NCBI GenBank assembly: GCA_963715655.1
Contig: OY970262.1
Coordinates: 1,984,001 to 2,048,000 of the forward strand
Direction: 5' to 3'
Length of the DNA: 64,000 nt
Source: JANQPD01 sp963715655
GTDB lineage: Bacteria; Bacteroidota; Bacteroidia; Flavobacteriales; Schleiferiaceae
Shown here: positions 8,798-18,357 of the stretch, one piece after another
How the letters are laid out: each line of letters opens with the position of its first letter
Numbering within the stretch: the stretch's first letter is position 1
Made by a program: the position numbers and the translations under genes
The notes under the pieces: generated by a model
Database searches by the model: none
The model's input: only the letters and a program-made list of their open reading frames with translations
Told to the model about the DNA's origin: nothing

Positions 8798-10210
8798 ATG
8801 CGGGTTAAACCAATTATTTTATTTTTAACGCTTCTGGTGGCTTGGTTAATCAATGCTTGGCCGCTGTTGAGTTGGTTCTTTCTAAACCTCCAACTTCATT
8901 TTGATGCATTACACGGAGCGTTACTTATTGGAATTTTATTTATTTGGCTAAAAGGTGTTAACCTTAAACAATGGGAAGTGAAAACGCCCAATCAATGGTC
9001 GGTTTTGCTCATGTTATTAAGCCTTATCACGCTTATCACGTTAAAAGCAATTTCTCCTATCCGCTTGTTTAGCTTTGTTGCAAGCATGTTGTTCTTTTAC
9101 GGATTGTTAGGATTTATGCAAACTCCAAAAGCATGGATTAAAGGGTTGATACCCTTTGGGTTATTACTTATGACTTTGCCTTTTGGCAGACATCTAGATG
9201 TATTCATAGGCTATCCTTTACGAGTACTATCGGTAGATGTTTGTTTTGGTATATTAAAACCATTTATCCCCGAGCTTTCATCTCAATCATCGCTTATAAT
9301 TTTAGAAAACCGTGCTTCGCATATCGATATGGATTGCAGTGGTTTGAAAGGACTATGGATTGGGATAATCTGCTTATTCACCTTAGGCTGGATAGAGAAA
9401 CAAGCCAAAATAACCAAATGGTTTTATGCTTCAAGCTTTATGGTGCTTTGGCTGATACTGGGAAATATTTTACGCATTTTATTACTTACGCTGATTCACG
9501 TAGTTTGGGTAATGCCCGAGTTAGATGTGTTGGTTCATCATTCTACTTCAGTATTTTTTTTACTGAGTGGCATTGGTGGTATGTATTTCATTTTAAGGCA
9601 AAAAGGAGCACATGTGGGTAGTATTTATCCTTATAGTATTAAAAGTGTGCGCTACCGTTTTAGCAACTTGAGCACAGCTATTTTTTTACTCGGTTTTTTA
9701 GCATTATTCACCTTACCGGCTTTTGGTTTAGAAGAAACTAAACAAACAGAGTTGCTTGCAAATACTTTTAGTACAGAGGGTTGGGAAAGTATTTCGCTAT
9801 CTGATAGTGAACAAGAAGTTTATGAAAGAGAAGGAGTGGAAGCCTTAAAATGGAGCAAAAACACTTTACAGCTTATACTTATTGTAAATGGTGATTGGCG
9901 CAGCCAACATAAACCAGAATTATGTTATGAATTATCAGGTTTTAAGATAAACCACATGCAAACAAATTTTGTAGGTGAGGAGCTTCAATATAAATCTTTA
10001 GCCTTTAAAAATCAACAATCTAAAGCTTCCTTTTGGTTTCAAAATGGAGCGCAAACAACGGATGATTTCGCACAGAAAGTATGGAATCAACTTTGGCAAA
10101 ACAACGCTACTTGGACTTTGGTGAGTGTGCTTGATGAAAAAGGTGTACCATCAGAAAATGAACTACTCCATATTTATAAAATCTTACTAAACTATAATTC
10201 AGATGTTTAA
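8798..10210 (+). CDS. xrtN: exosortase (XrtN-type) with EpsI-like C-terminal domain
   Basis: 470 residues from the first in-frame ATG; an earlier TTG exists at 8744. The N-terminal half has about eight hydrophobic helices and holds the exosortase transpeptidase triad: Cys180 in DMDCSG, Arg226 in GNILRI and His247/His248 in LVHHST. After about residue 310 the protein turns soluble and resembles EpsI, with a WRSQHKPELCY segment. Exosortases cleave and transfer proteins bearing a C-terminal Pro-Glu-Pro plus helix plus basic tail. The next gene overlaps by 8 bases and carries exactly such a tail, so it is the evident substrate. XrtN is my best subtype match from the VIT-domain partner; XrtK is the main alternative. 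Confidence 0.8.
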   Translation: MRVKPIILFLTLLVAWLINAWPLLSWFFLNLQLHFDALHGALLIGILFIWLKGVNLKQWEVKTPNQWSVLLMLLSLITLITLKAISPIRLFSFVASMLFFYGLLGFMQTPKAWIKGLIPFGLLLMTLPFGRHLDVFIGYPLRVLSVDVCFGILKPFIPELSSQSSLIILENRASHIDMDCSGLKGLWIGIICLFTLGWIEKQAKITKWFYASSFMVLWLILGNILRILLLTLIHVVWVMPELDVLVHHSTSVFFLLSGIGGMYFILRQKGAHVGSIYPYSIKSVRYRFSNLSTAIFLLGFLALFTLPAFGLEETKQTELLANTFSTEGWESISLSDSEQEVYEREGVEALKWSKNTLQLILIVNGDWRSQHKPELCYELSGFKINHMQTNFVGEELQYKSLAFKNQQSKASFWFQNGAQTTDDFAQKVWNQLWQNNATWTLVSVLDEKGVPSENELLHIYKILLNYNSDV

Positions 10211-12875
10211 AAAAATCATGCGCTCAAAAGTGTTGGCTTACCTAATCTTTTATGGTTGGAATTTATGTTTCGTGGTTTTGGCCTTAACCATAGAAAGCAC
10301 AGAACCTGTGTTTAGAGAAATATTATGGTCATTTTTTCAAGGTACTTTACCCTTGTCTTATTTGCTCTGCACGCTTATTTTGTTAGTACTACCATTGGTT
10401 AGTATAATTATGGGTTTCACCGTGTTTCTGCATCAGCCAAAGCAGCTGCTTCGCTGGTTTTACGGGGTTGAAGTACCCATTTTAGTACTTACCCTTTTTA
10501 GAACGTTTGGTTTTAAGCAACTGCCGCTGCATAGTACTATTTGGTTCGCAATTATTGCTTTAGCTATTACCGCTTACGCAATTAGCATTTTGGTAAAAAA
10601 CTTTAAACGCAAATATATAAATCTGTTTTTTAGCGCATTACAGATGTATGCAGGTCTGTTTTTATTAAGTTTACTCCTACTAATTTTCATTCCACTTGGT
10701 GCTATTTTTATAGAAGAAATATTCACTACCACTTGGTGGCGCGATTTTGATTTAAGTTTTCTATTTGAAGGTAGTTTTATCGTTTTGCTGGGTTTTGTAT
10801 TTATGCTCCTCACAGGCACCTTATTCATTGTTTCTCCCATTGCTTATTTCAGATTTTATCTTTGGGAAAACGCCTTATTGTTACGTTCAAATTTTGTTAA
10901 AAAACAAAATGTTTATGCTTTTATTGCCGGCTTAGCGGTGGTGCTATTTGTAGCCTTTCCCTATAAGCAATCGCAGCTTAAAGCATTTGAGGTAGTAGAA
11001 AAATGGGAGCAAGGCAACCTTGAAAATGCAGTGATTTTACGGAATGAATCATTTATTAAAAAAGGATTGATTAATGCGTATTTACAGCGCTATCGCTATC
11101 CTCTTTCTTCCACTAATACGTTGTTTGAAGATTTATACCAAGAAGCTTTTAACTCAGAAGCAGACAAAGCCGATGCTGTAGCCTATTTCGTATTATCACC
11201 TTTTGTGTATCAAGGCGCTGGCGCAGATGTTGAAAAAGCTGACAATGCGTTTGAAAATCTTTTTGATGTAGCAACCGAACGCGCAGAAATGGATGTAATT
11301 GTTGATGCAAAATCGGCCACTAGCAGCCCGTGGCGTGTCCGCGATGATATTTTAACCGTAAAGGAAGAACAGGTGTTAGTTACACATCGCGATGCCGAAG
11401 CAAAAGAAAAAAAACCGGGCTGGGTAACACTCACATTACATGAGCGTTATATAAATCAAACTAGAGCAAATCAAGAGGTGTTTTATTATTTTAGTTTACC
11501 TAGCGGTGCCGTTTGCACGGGAATGTGGCTAAGCGACACCGACTCTAATTTAAGAAAATACGCGTACGCTGTTTCCCCTCGTGGAGCGGCTCAGCAAGTG
11601 TATCAAGAAGAAAAACGCGCTAGGAGAGATCCTTCTTTGCTAGAACAAGTTGGCCCATATCAATATCGGTTGAGAGTTTTTCCGATACCCGCAAAGCCTT
11701 TTGTTTCCTTTAAAAATAGAAATAAGCATAAGCAAGCAGCACAACCCATGCATATTACGCTCGAAATTCTTTGTAAATCCAACGCCTTAGGCAACATTGA
11801 ATTACCCAAACTCAACGAAAAGCGTAATGTGTATTGGAACGAAAAGGAGAGTGGTTTAAATGAAAAGGAGTGGTTTACGGTGGAAACATCGGGCTACAGC
11901 CCTGCAATGGAAAGCGACTCTGTTTTAATAGGAAATGCTTTAGCCAAGCGTATTTCGCTTGAAACATTACCCATTAAAAATCTTACTGAAAACATAACCG
12001 TACTCATTGATGGCTCTTACAGTATGGGTGAAAATTTAAATCAAGTAAAAGAAATTTTTGAAAATTGGAAGTATAATGCACAGTCCGTATTTTACTTAGC
12101 CAACGGCAGTAAGGCCATTAAAATTAATAAGGTAGCCGACTTAGATAAAAATCAATTTTTAGGATTAAATATAGATTTACCAATGTTAAAGGCTGTGGCT
12201 AAAAAGCTACCAAGCAACAGAATTTTATACATAACCGATAATGGAAGTTATGAATTACTAAGTGACACTACTGATTATAAGCGTTTTGAAGCCAATCAAC
12301 CCATTGATGTGCTGCACCTTACCGGGTGGGCACCTATTTATGAAGATGTTTTTATGGAAAGTGTAATCCGTTCTGGTGGTAATTTTTATACATCCTTAAA
12401 AAATTGGGAGTTGGCTGTACAGGCCACGTTTGATAAAACCATAACCCATTTTATTGATGATGCTGTTTTATATACGTTTAAACCAATTGATAACGCTTTA
12501 GATTCAAATATTTCTTATCCCTCAAGTCCTTTATGGGCGCATCATTATGCTATGGCTTTAAGCCGAGAAGGCACTCAATTGGACACCGTGCTTTTAGATA
12601 AAATACATGACATAGCGGTGCAAAATCATTTTGTAAGTCCTTTTTCTAGTATGATTTGTTTGGTAAATGATAGACAAAAAGAACGTTTGGAAGAATTGAG
12701 TGGAAAAGGTGATCGCTTTAAGCGAGAAACGGAAACCGGCAATGATGGCCTAAATTTAATGAATGTAAAAGGTACGCCTGAGCCACATGAATGGGCACTG
12801 ATTGTAGGCGCCTTGGGATTTTTACTTTTCCTTTATCGCAAAAAGTGGCTACATCTTTTACCTCGATTTTATTAA
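10203..12875 (+). CDS. VIT/VWA membrane protein with exosortase sorting tail
   Basis: 890 residues, translationally coupled to the exosortase by an 8-base overlap. The order is: about seven transmembrane helices (residues 1-270), a linker, a VIT (vault/inter-alpha-trypsin) domain at about 400-505, a VWA-like domain with a MIDAS-type DGSYS motif at 603-607, and a C-terminal sorting signal. That signal is TPEP at 858-861, a hydrophobic helix (865-882) and basic RKK. This matches the single-target substrates of Bacteroidota exosortases. After processing, the VIT-VWA part would stay linked to the membrane through its own N-terminal helices (inference). The biological role is unknown. A strong hairpin terminator follows. 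Confidence 0.85.
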   Translation: MFKKIMRSKVLAYLIFYGWNLCFVVLALTIESTEPVFREILWSFFQGTLPLSYLLCTLILLVLPLVSIIMGFTVFLHQPKQLLRWFYGVEVPILVLTLFRTFGFKQLPLHSTIWFAIIALAITAYAISILVKNFKRKYINLFFSALQMYAGLFLLSLLLLIFIPLGAIFIEEIFTTTWWRDFDLSFLFEGSFIVLLGFVFMLLTGTLFIVSPIAYFRFYLWENALLLRSNFVKKQNVYAFIAGLAVVLFVAFPYKQSQLKAFEVVEKWEQGNLENAVILRNESFIKKGLINAYLQRYRYPLSSTNTLFEDLYQEAFNSEADKADAVAYFVLSPFVYQGAGADVEKADNAFENLFDVATERAEMDVIVDAKSATSSPWRVRDDILTVKEEQVLVTHRDAEAKEKKPGWVTLTLHERYINQTRANQEVFYYFSLPSGAVCTGMWLSDTDSNLRKYAYAVSPRGAAQQVYQEEKRARRDPSLLEQVGPYQYRLRVFPIPAKPFVSFKNRNKHKQAAQPMHITLEILCKSNALGNIELPKLNEKRNVYWNEKESGLNEKEWFTVETSGYSPAMESDSVLIGNALAKRISLETLPIKNLTENITVLIDGSYSMGENLNQVKEIFENWKYNAQSVFYLANGSKAIKINKVADLDKNQFLGLNIDLPMLKAVAKKLPSNRILYITDNGSYELLSDTTDYKRFEANQPIDVLHLTGWAPIYEDVFMESVIRSGGNFYTSLKNWELAVQATFDKTITHFIDDAVLYTFKPIDNALDSNISYPSSPLWAHHYAMALSREGTQLDTVLLDKIHDIAVQNHFVSPFSSMICLVNDRQKERLEELSGKGDRFKRETETGNDGLNLMNVKGTPEPHEWALIVGALGFLLFLYRKKWLHLLPRFY

Positions 12876-12917
12876 ACTAAACACTTGTTTTTAAGTAAAA
12901 GTAAATTATAGATTTAT

Positions 12918-12956
12918 TAAAAACACTTGTATAACAATGGTTTACAAGTGTTTTTA
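12918..12956 (+). terminator. intrinsic terminator after exosortase operon
   Basis: Arms TAAAAACACTTGTA (12918-12931) and TACAAGTGTTTTTA (12943-12956) form a perfect 14-bp stem with an 11-base loop. The right arm itself ends in five T. It lies 42 bases after the VIT protein stop. Confidence 0.75.
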
Positions 12957-13051
12957 ATGTTTATGTAAGGCCAATACGTTTATAATTTGATGCTCAAAAA
13001 AGGAGCCTATACACTGCTAAAAACCAATTTTTTTACTCCATTCAACCCTTA

Positions 13052-13059
13052 TACATTTG
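13052..13059 (+). promoter_or_regulatory. Bacteroidota -7 element (TACATTTG) for trkA
   Basis: TACATTTG matches the TAnnTTTG -7 element used by the primary sigma factor of Bacteroidota. A T-run about 20 bases upstream (13028-13034) could serve as the -33 region. The trkA ATG is 52 bases downstream. Confidence 0.5.
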
Positions 13060-13110
13060 CACCCTTGCTTTAGATAAAACTTTTTGTCTAAACGGCACTT
13101 ATCAATTATT

Positions 13111-14448
13111 ATGAAGATAGTTATAGCGGGAGCGGGAGCAGTGGGCATACATCTTTCTAGGTGGTTATCTAGTGAATCTCACGACATTACGTTGATTGAC
13201 TCAAATGAGGGCAGGCTTTCAAACATTGATGCCAATATTGACGCCATCACCATAGCCGGTGAAGTTACTGATTTTAAAGTGCTTGAACGTGCCAAAGTGG
13301 GTAGTGCCGACTTGTTTATTTCGGTAACGTCTATGGAAGAAGCCAATATTTTAAGCTGTATGTACGCTAAAAAATTAGGCGCTACTAAAACCATAGCACG
13401 CATTAGTCAGCTGCAATATTTGGGTGAAGAAAAAATTAACTTACGCGATATGGGTATTGATGAACTTATATCGCCTGAAAGCCTTGCTGCGCGTGAGATG
13501 CGCCATTTAGTAAAAACTAATGCAGCGAGCGAATCCATAGAATTTGAGAATGGAAAAATCACCTTATTGGGTCTTGATGCAGAAGAAGACGCGCCCGTAG
13601 TTGGAAAAACCATGGCGGAAATTTCGCAGATGCATAAATCGGGTAGCTTTTTGGTTGTTGCTATTAAAAGAGGCGATGAAACCATTATCCCGAAAGGAGA
13701 TACACGCGTAGAATTGTGCGACCACCTATATGTAATTACCCATGCCGATGGTATGGAAGAGTTATTGGAAGTAACCGGCAAACGAAAAATTAAAGTAGAT
13801 CGTATTGTGATAATGGGTGGTAGCCGCACCGGCATTCATTTGGCGAAAAAATTATCAAGAGATCACAATGTAAAACTTATAGAACGTAATCCTCAAAAGG
13901 CTCGCGAAATTGCTTCTGAACTACCGGATGTTTTAGTTTTAAACTTTGATGGAACGGAGTTCGATAAAATGGAGGAAGAAGGCATTGAGAATACCGATGT
14001 TTTTTTGGCGGTAACAGGAGATTCAGAAACGAATATTTTAGCCAGCTTAGTGGCTAAAACAAGAGGCGTTAAGAAAACCATTGCTATGGTGGAAAATATT
14101 GAGTATCAAAATCTTACTACTAGCATCGGAATTGATAGTTTAATAAACAAAAAGCTTGCTGCTGCTAATTTCATTTATCGATACATTCGTAGAGGAGACT
14201 TTATTTCACTGAGTACTATTCATGGTGTAGATGCAGAAGTGGTGGAGTTTGAAGTATCAGAAAAATCTAAAGTTGTAAACCGTAAAATTAGAGATTTAGA
14301 CCTACCGGAAGGTGCTTTAATAGGTGGAATAATTAGAGCCAACAAGGGTTTAATTCCTGATGGTGATTTTGAACTACACGCACAAGATAAAGTGGTGGTA
14401 TTTACTAAAACCTATTGTGCGCGCCAAGTAAACCGATACTTTAAGTAA
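13111..14448 (+). CDS. trkA: Trk potassium uptake regulator TrkA
   Basis: 445 residues from the ATG at 13111, which begins MKIVIAGAGAVG, the first Rossmann glycine motif. An upstream TTG at 13084 adds a non-homologous stub. There are two RCK repeats: RCK_N at about 1-120 and a second at about 230-345 (IMGGSRTG, then DGTE), each followed by a RCK_C ligand domain. TrkA is the cytoplasmic gating ring that binds NAD(H)/ATP and controls TrkH. Its stop and the trkH start overlap as TAATG, so the two are co-translated. Confidence 0.93.
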   Translation: MKIVIAGAGAVGIHLSRWLSSESHDITLIDSNEGRLSNIDANIDAITIAGEVTDFKVLERAKVGSADLFISVTSMEEANILSCMYAKKLGATKTIARISQLQYLGEEKINLRDMGIDELISPESLAAREMRHLVKTNAASESIEFENGKITLLGLDAEEDAPVVGKTMAEISQMHKSGSFLVVAIKRGDETIIPKGDTRVELCDHLYVITHADGMEELLEVTGKRKIKVDRIVIMGGSRTGIHLAKKLSRDHNVKLIERNPQKAREIASELPDVLVLNFDGTEFDKMEEEGIENTDVFLAVTGDSETNILASLVAKTRGVKKTIAMVENIEYQNLTTSIGIDSLINKKLAAANFIYRYIRRGDFISLSTIHGVDAEVVEFEVSEKSKVVNRKIRDLDLPEGALIGGIIRANKGLIPDGDFELHAQDKVVVFTKTYCARQVNRYFK

Positions 14449-15905
14449 TGCGGCAGTTTAACGTAAAACTTATTTTAGCCATTACCGGTACTCTTTTACT
14501 TTTGGTAGGAGGCATGATGGCCGCCAGTTTAGTTTGCGCTTTTATTTATGCTGAAGATTGGATGCCGCTAACGGTTTCTTCCTTAATAACCTTGGCTGCA
14601 GGTGGCACACTACGCTTGCTTAACCGCAATAATTCTGATAAAGACATAAAAAAGCGAGACGGCTTTTTAGTGGTAGCTATGGGTTGGTTGGGCATGTCGC
14701 TTTTTGGCACCTTACCTTATTTACTAAGCGGTGAAATACCTGATTTTATAAACGCACTTTTTGAAACCATTAGCGGCTTTAGTACCACAGGAGCAAGTAT
14801 ATTAAACGATATTGAAGCATTACCGCACTACTTGTTGTTTTGGCGCAGCATGACGCATTGGCTTGGCGGAATGGGTATTATTGTACTTACCGTTGCTATT
14901 TTGCCGCTATTAGGTGTGGGTGGTATGCAGTTATTTGTGGCTGAAGCTCCGGGTGTTACGCCAGATAAATTATCGCCCCGTATTACGGAAACGGCAAAGC
15001 GCCTTTGGCTTATTTACTTTATACTCACCGGTGTTGAATGTTTGTTACTTTGGGCAGCAGGTATGACCTTTTTTGACGCCATAAACCACGCTATGGCTAC
15101 CATGGCTACGGGTGGTTTTTCTACCAAAAACGCCAGCATTGCTTTTTACACGCAACCGGCAATTCATTATATCATTACTATTTTTATGTTTTTAGCGGGT
15201 GTTAATTTTACGCTGCTTTACTTGGGTTTTACAGGTCGTTTTAAAAATTTACTTAAAAATGAAGAGCTGCGTAAATATGCTATCAACATTTTAATAGTAG
15301 GTTCTTTTGTGAGTTTAGGACTTATTTTCTTTAACGGATACCTTCCTGAAAAGGGGATACGGAGTGCCTTTTTTATGGTAATTTCCATTATTACCACTAC
15401 CGGTTTTGTTACAGATAATTATTTGCTTTGGCCAAACTTCCTATCCTTCACCATTTTCATTTTATTTTTTACCGGTGGTTCTACCGGTAGCACTTCCGGA
15501 GGTATTAAAATGATGCGCCTAATTGTGTTGGTAAAAAATAGCTTTTTAGAACTAAGAAGGCAATTGCATTCAAACGCAATACTTCCCGTAAGGCTAAATG
15601 GAAAGGCCGTGCCGCAAGATATTACCAATAATATTGCAGGTTTTGTACTTATTTACTTAGTTATCTTTTTTATGGGAAGCTTGGTAATGAGTATGATGGG
15701 ATTAGATTTTATGACAGCAACCGGTTCAGTAGCCGCTACATTGGGTAACATTGGCCCAGGTATTGGAAATGTAGGGCCGGTAGATAATTTCTCGGCACTT
15801 CCTCCCGGAGGAAAGTTGTTTTTAAGCTTTTTAATGCTTTTGGGGCGTTTAGAACTTTTTACCATTTTAGTATTGTTTCTACCTCATTTTTGGAGAAACC
15901 GATAA
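14448..15905 (+). CDS. trkH: Trk potassium channel subunit TrkH
   Basis: 485 residues, starting inside the trkA stop (TAATG). It is a polytopic inner-membrane protein with four selectivity-filter-like loops, each in the order helix-pore-helix: SGFSTTGAS (about residue 110), MATGGFSTKNAS (about 220), ITTTGFVTDN (about 315) and LGNIGPGIGN (about 430). These glycines line the K+ pathway. Length matches the family. Together with trkA it forms the K+ uptake unit; I see no other potassium genes nearby. The next gene is 116 bases away and has its own candidate promoter. Confidence 0.93.
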   Translation: MRQFNVKLILAITGTLLLLVGGMMAASLVCAFIYAEDWMPLTVSSLITLAAGGTLRLLNRNNSDKDIKKRDGFLVVAMGWLGMSLFGTLPYLLSGEIPDFINALFETISGFSTTGASILNDIEALPHYLLFWRSMTHWLGGMGIIVLTVAILPLLGVGGMQLFVAEAPGVTPDKLSPRITETAKRLWLIYFILTGVECLLLWAAGMTFFDAINHAMATMATGGFSTKNASIAFYTQPAIHYIITIFMFLAGVNFTLLYLGFTGRFKNLLKNEELRKYAINILIVGSFVSLGLIFFNGYLPEKGIRSAFFMVISIITTTGFVTDNYLLWPNFLSFTIFILFFTGGSTGSTSGGIKMMRLIVLVKNSFLELRRQLHSNAILPVRLNGKAVPQDITNNIAGFVLIYLVIFFMGSLVMSMMGLDFMTATGSVAATLGNIGPGIGNVGPVDNFSALPPGGKLFLSFLMLLGRLELFTILVLFLPHFWRNR

Positions 15906-15973
15906 ACTGCGTTTACGAAAATTGGATATTTAAATAGCTGAAAAGTAATCCACTTTGTTAAATTTGTACAAAG

Positions 15974-15981
15974 TACGTTTG
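15974..15981 (+). promoter_or_regulatory. Bacteroidota -7 element (TACGTTTG) for the SulP gene
   Basis: TACGTTTG fits TAnnTTTG, and a TTTG lies 16 bases upstream (CTTTGTTAAATTTG context), slightly short of the usual -33 spacing. The SulP ATG is 40 bases downstream. This indicates transcription independent of trkAH. Confidence 0.45.
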
Positions 15982-16021
15982 CTAGCATAGCATTCCATTT
16001 TCTAAATTCCAATTTTACTAT

Positions 16022-17707
16022 ATGGCTGGTCAAAAAAACGCTTCTCATCCTTTTAAAAATTTAGCTAACGATATACCCGCCAGTATTGTAGTTTTTCTAG
16101 TAGCAATGCCCTTGTGTTTAGGTATCGCACTAGCTTCTGGCGCTCCTTTATTTTCAGGATTAATAGCCGGAATGATAGGTGGTATTGTGGTAGGCTCAAT
16201 TAGTGGCTCAAGCTTAGGAGTGAGTGGCCCAGCTGCAGGTTTAGCCGTAATTGTATTAGGAGCTATTCAAGATTTTGGTTTTGAAATTTTTTTGGTAGCA
16301 GTAGTACTTGCCGGCATAATTCAAATCATTATGGGTCTTTTAAAAGGTGGAATTATCGCCTATTATTTTCCTTCATCTGTAATTATGGGTATGCTGGCGG
16401 GTATAGGAATTATCATTTTTATAAAGCAAATTCCACATGCGTTTGGTTATGATGGTGATCCTTTGGGCGATTACGGATTTTTTCAGCCTGATGGCGAGAA
16501 TACCTTTTCTGAATTAATTAATATGTTAGATTATGTGAGTTACGGTGCAGTAATAGTTACCACCGTTAGCTTAAGTATATTACTTGTTTGGGAAACTAAG
16601 TTTTTTAAGAGTAAGCGGGTATTCCAGTTAATACCGGGACCATTGGTGGCTGTAACGGCCGGAATTTTGTTAAATCAATGGTTTAGTAATTTACCAAACT
16701 TGGTTATACAAGGCAAGCACATGGTAGATGTACCTGTTTCGGCTAATTTTGATGCTTTTATCAGCAACTTCAGCTTACCCGATATAGCTGCCCTTAGTAA
16801 TCCTAAAATTTACCTTACTGCATTGATAATTGCCGTGGTAGCCAGTTTAGAAACATTGTTGTGCGTAGAAGCAACCGATAAATTAGATCCGTATAAACGA
16901 AAAACACCAACCAGCCGCGAGTTGATAGCGCAAGGTGTTGGAAACACACTTTCAGGTTTGATTGGCGGTATTCCTATTACACAAGTTATTGTGCGCAGCT
17001 CGGCAAACGTGCAAAGTGGCGGTAAAAGCAAAGCTGCCGCTGTAATACACGGTTTTTTAATTTTAGTAAGTATCATTTTAATTCCCACCGTTTTAAACAT
17101 GATTCCATTGGCCACTTTGGCCGCAATCCTTTTGGTAGTAGGATATAAATTAGCAAAACCTACTTTATTTAAAAAAATGTATGCACAGGGTAGAGGGCAG
17201 TTTTTACCTTTTTTGGTTACTGTGGTGGGTGTTGTTTTCACAGATTTATTAATAGGCTTAACCATTGGTTTGCTGTTTTCCATCTTTTTTGTGTTGTACG
17301 ATAGTTACAAGCTGCCGTATAAAATTGGTGAAAATGATGATCAAGAACGCAAGCGTATGCGTATTGAATTGGCACAAGAAGTTACCTTTTTAAACAAGGC
17401 GCGTATTATGGAAACCTTACGTAAAATTCCACGTAAAACAGACTTGGTGATTGATGCTTCTAAAACCAGCTTTATTCATTTTGATATTATGGAAATAATT
17501 GAAGATTTTAAAATAAATGCGCCCGAGCGTGAAATTAAGCTTACGCTGATAGAAGTGAAAAAACACAAAAACCCAAAACCCATGGAGATTATGAGCGTAA
17601 ATTACGGTGACTTTGAAGAGGATGGCTTAGAAACCGAAGTTATTCAACCTTTAGACGCTAGCGTGCGCGATGGTGAAAAAGGGGATAGCGCAGCAAATTA
17701 TAGCTAA
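16022..17707 (+). CDS. SulP-family inorganic anion transporter
   Basis: 561 residues. The N-terminal ~430 residues form the SulP/SLC26 membrane domain: ASIVVFLVAMPLCLGIALASG near residues 20-40 is the diagnostic start of the family, followed by about a dozen hydrophobic segments. The C-terminal cytosolic part (about 445-540) is a STAS domain, with DLVIDASKTSFIHFD matching the nucleotide-binding-like strand. SulP proteins exchange or co-transport sulfate, bicarbonate or other small anions, and sequence reading alone does not separate these. No carbonic anhydrase or sulfur genes are adjacent. The GreA/B-like gene follows after 65 bases. Confidence 0.9.
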   Translation: MAGQKNASHPFKNLANDIPASIVVFLVAMPLCLGIALASGAPLFSGLIAGMIGGIVVGSISGSSLGVSGPAAGLAVIVLGAIQDFGFEIFLVAVVLAGIIQIIMGLLKGGIIAYYFPSSVIMGMLAGIGIIIFIKQIPHAFGYDGDPLGDYGFFQPDGENTFSELINMLDYVSYGAVIVTTVSLSILLVWETKFFKSKRVFQLIPGPLVAVTAGILLNQWFSNLPNLVIQGKHMVDVPVSANFDAFISNFSLPDIAALSNPKIYLTALIIAVVASLETLLCVEATDKLDPYKRKTPTSRELIAQGVGNTLSGLIGGIPITQVIVRSSANVQSGGKSKAAAVIHGFLILVSIILIPTVLNMIPLATLAAILLVVGYKLAKPTLFKKMYAQGRGQFLPFLVTVVGVVFTDLLIGLTIGLLFSIFFVLYDSYKLPYKIGENDDQERKRMRIELAQEVTFLNKARIMETLRKIPRKTDLVIDASKTSFIHFDIMEIIEDFKINAPEREIKLTLIEVKKHKNPKPMEIMSVNYGDFEEDGLETEVIQPLDASVRDGEKGDSAANYS

Positions 17708-17772
17708 CCAAGTAAAATCAATTCAATAAACAATTGCTTAAATCTGTTCATTACATTAATAAAATATACGTT

Positions 17773-18288
17773 ATGAGTAGAGGTTTTGTAAAAGAAGAAG
17801 ATCAAGAAGAAGCACCGTTTATCCCGCCAAGGGCAGCCCTACCTGTACAAGAGATAAATTACGTAACACCCGTGGGATTAGCACTTTTGAAACAAGAAAA
17901 ACAAGCGTTGGAAAAAGAGCGGATTGAAAACACTCAGGAAAACGAAACTGAGCGCAGGCGCCACAACATGCTGTTAGATGGCAAATTAAGATTATTAGAC
18001 GAGCGCTTAAATTCTGCACGAGTGCTAGACCCTGCCACACAACCCAAAACAGAAGTACGCTTTGGCGCCACTGTAAATTTTAATAACCTAACCGGCCCAT
18101 TAAAAGGTAAAAAAATGCGACTGCAAATTGTAGGTGTGGATGAAGCGGATGTGCGCAAGCAAAAAATTAGCTTTCTATCACCACTAGCACAAACATCTAT
18201 GGGTAAGCAAGTTGGCGATACCGTAGAGTTATTATTAGGTAAAGAAACTCGTGAGCTTACTGTATTGGAAATACAATATGAGGCATAA
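17773..18288 (+). CDS. GreA/GreB-like transcript cleavage factor family protein
   Basis: 171 residues from ATG 17773; a TTG start 39 bases upstream is less likely. The N-terminus (about 1-40) is an acidic/proline-rich leader not seen in classical GreA. It is followed by a coiled-coil (about 45-92) and a C-terminal FKBP-like fold with SFLSPLAQTSMGKQVGDTVEL, the typical GreA/B C-terminal motif. Gre factors enter the RNA polymerase secondary channel and promote cleavage of backtracked RNA. The acidic tip of classical GreA is not obviously conserved (QENETERRRH here), so cleavage activity is uncertain and it may be a Gre-like regulator. A good terminator follows. Confidence 0.75.
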   Translation: MSRGFVKEEDQEEAPFIPPRAALPVQEINYVTPVGLALLKQEKQALEKERIENTQENETERRRHNMLLDGKLRLLDERLNSARVLDPATQPKTEVRFGATVNFNNLTGPLKGKKMRLQIVGVDEADVRKQKISFLSPLAQTSMGKQVGDTVELLLGKETRELTVLEIQYEA

Positions 18289-18290
18289 AA

Positions 18291-18323
18291 AAAGCTCAAA
18301 TACCTTGTTGGTATTTGAGCTTT
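18291..18323. terminator. bidirectional hairpin between convergent genes
   Basis: AAAGCTCAAATACC (18291-18304) pairs perfectly with GGTATTTGAGCTTT (18310-18323) over a 5-base loop. A-tract on the left and T on the right make it work for both the Gre-like gene (plus) and the FKBP gene (minus). Confidence 0.8.
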
Positions 18324-18357
18324 CTGTCGTTTTAAACAAACTAATCTGGTGTAAAAC

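Noticed and set aside
16810..17283. 157-codon minus-strand frame opposite the SulP gene
   Set aside because: It is fully antisense to the conserved transporter core.
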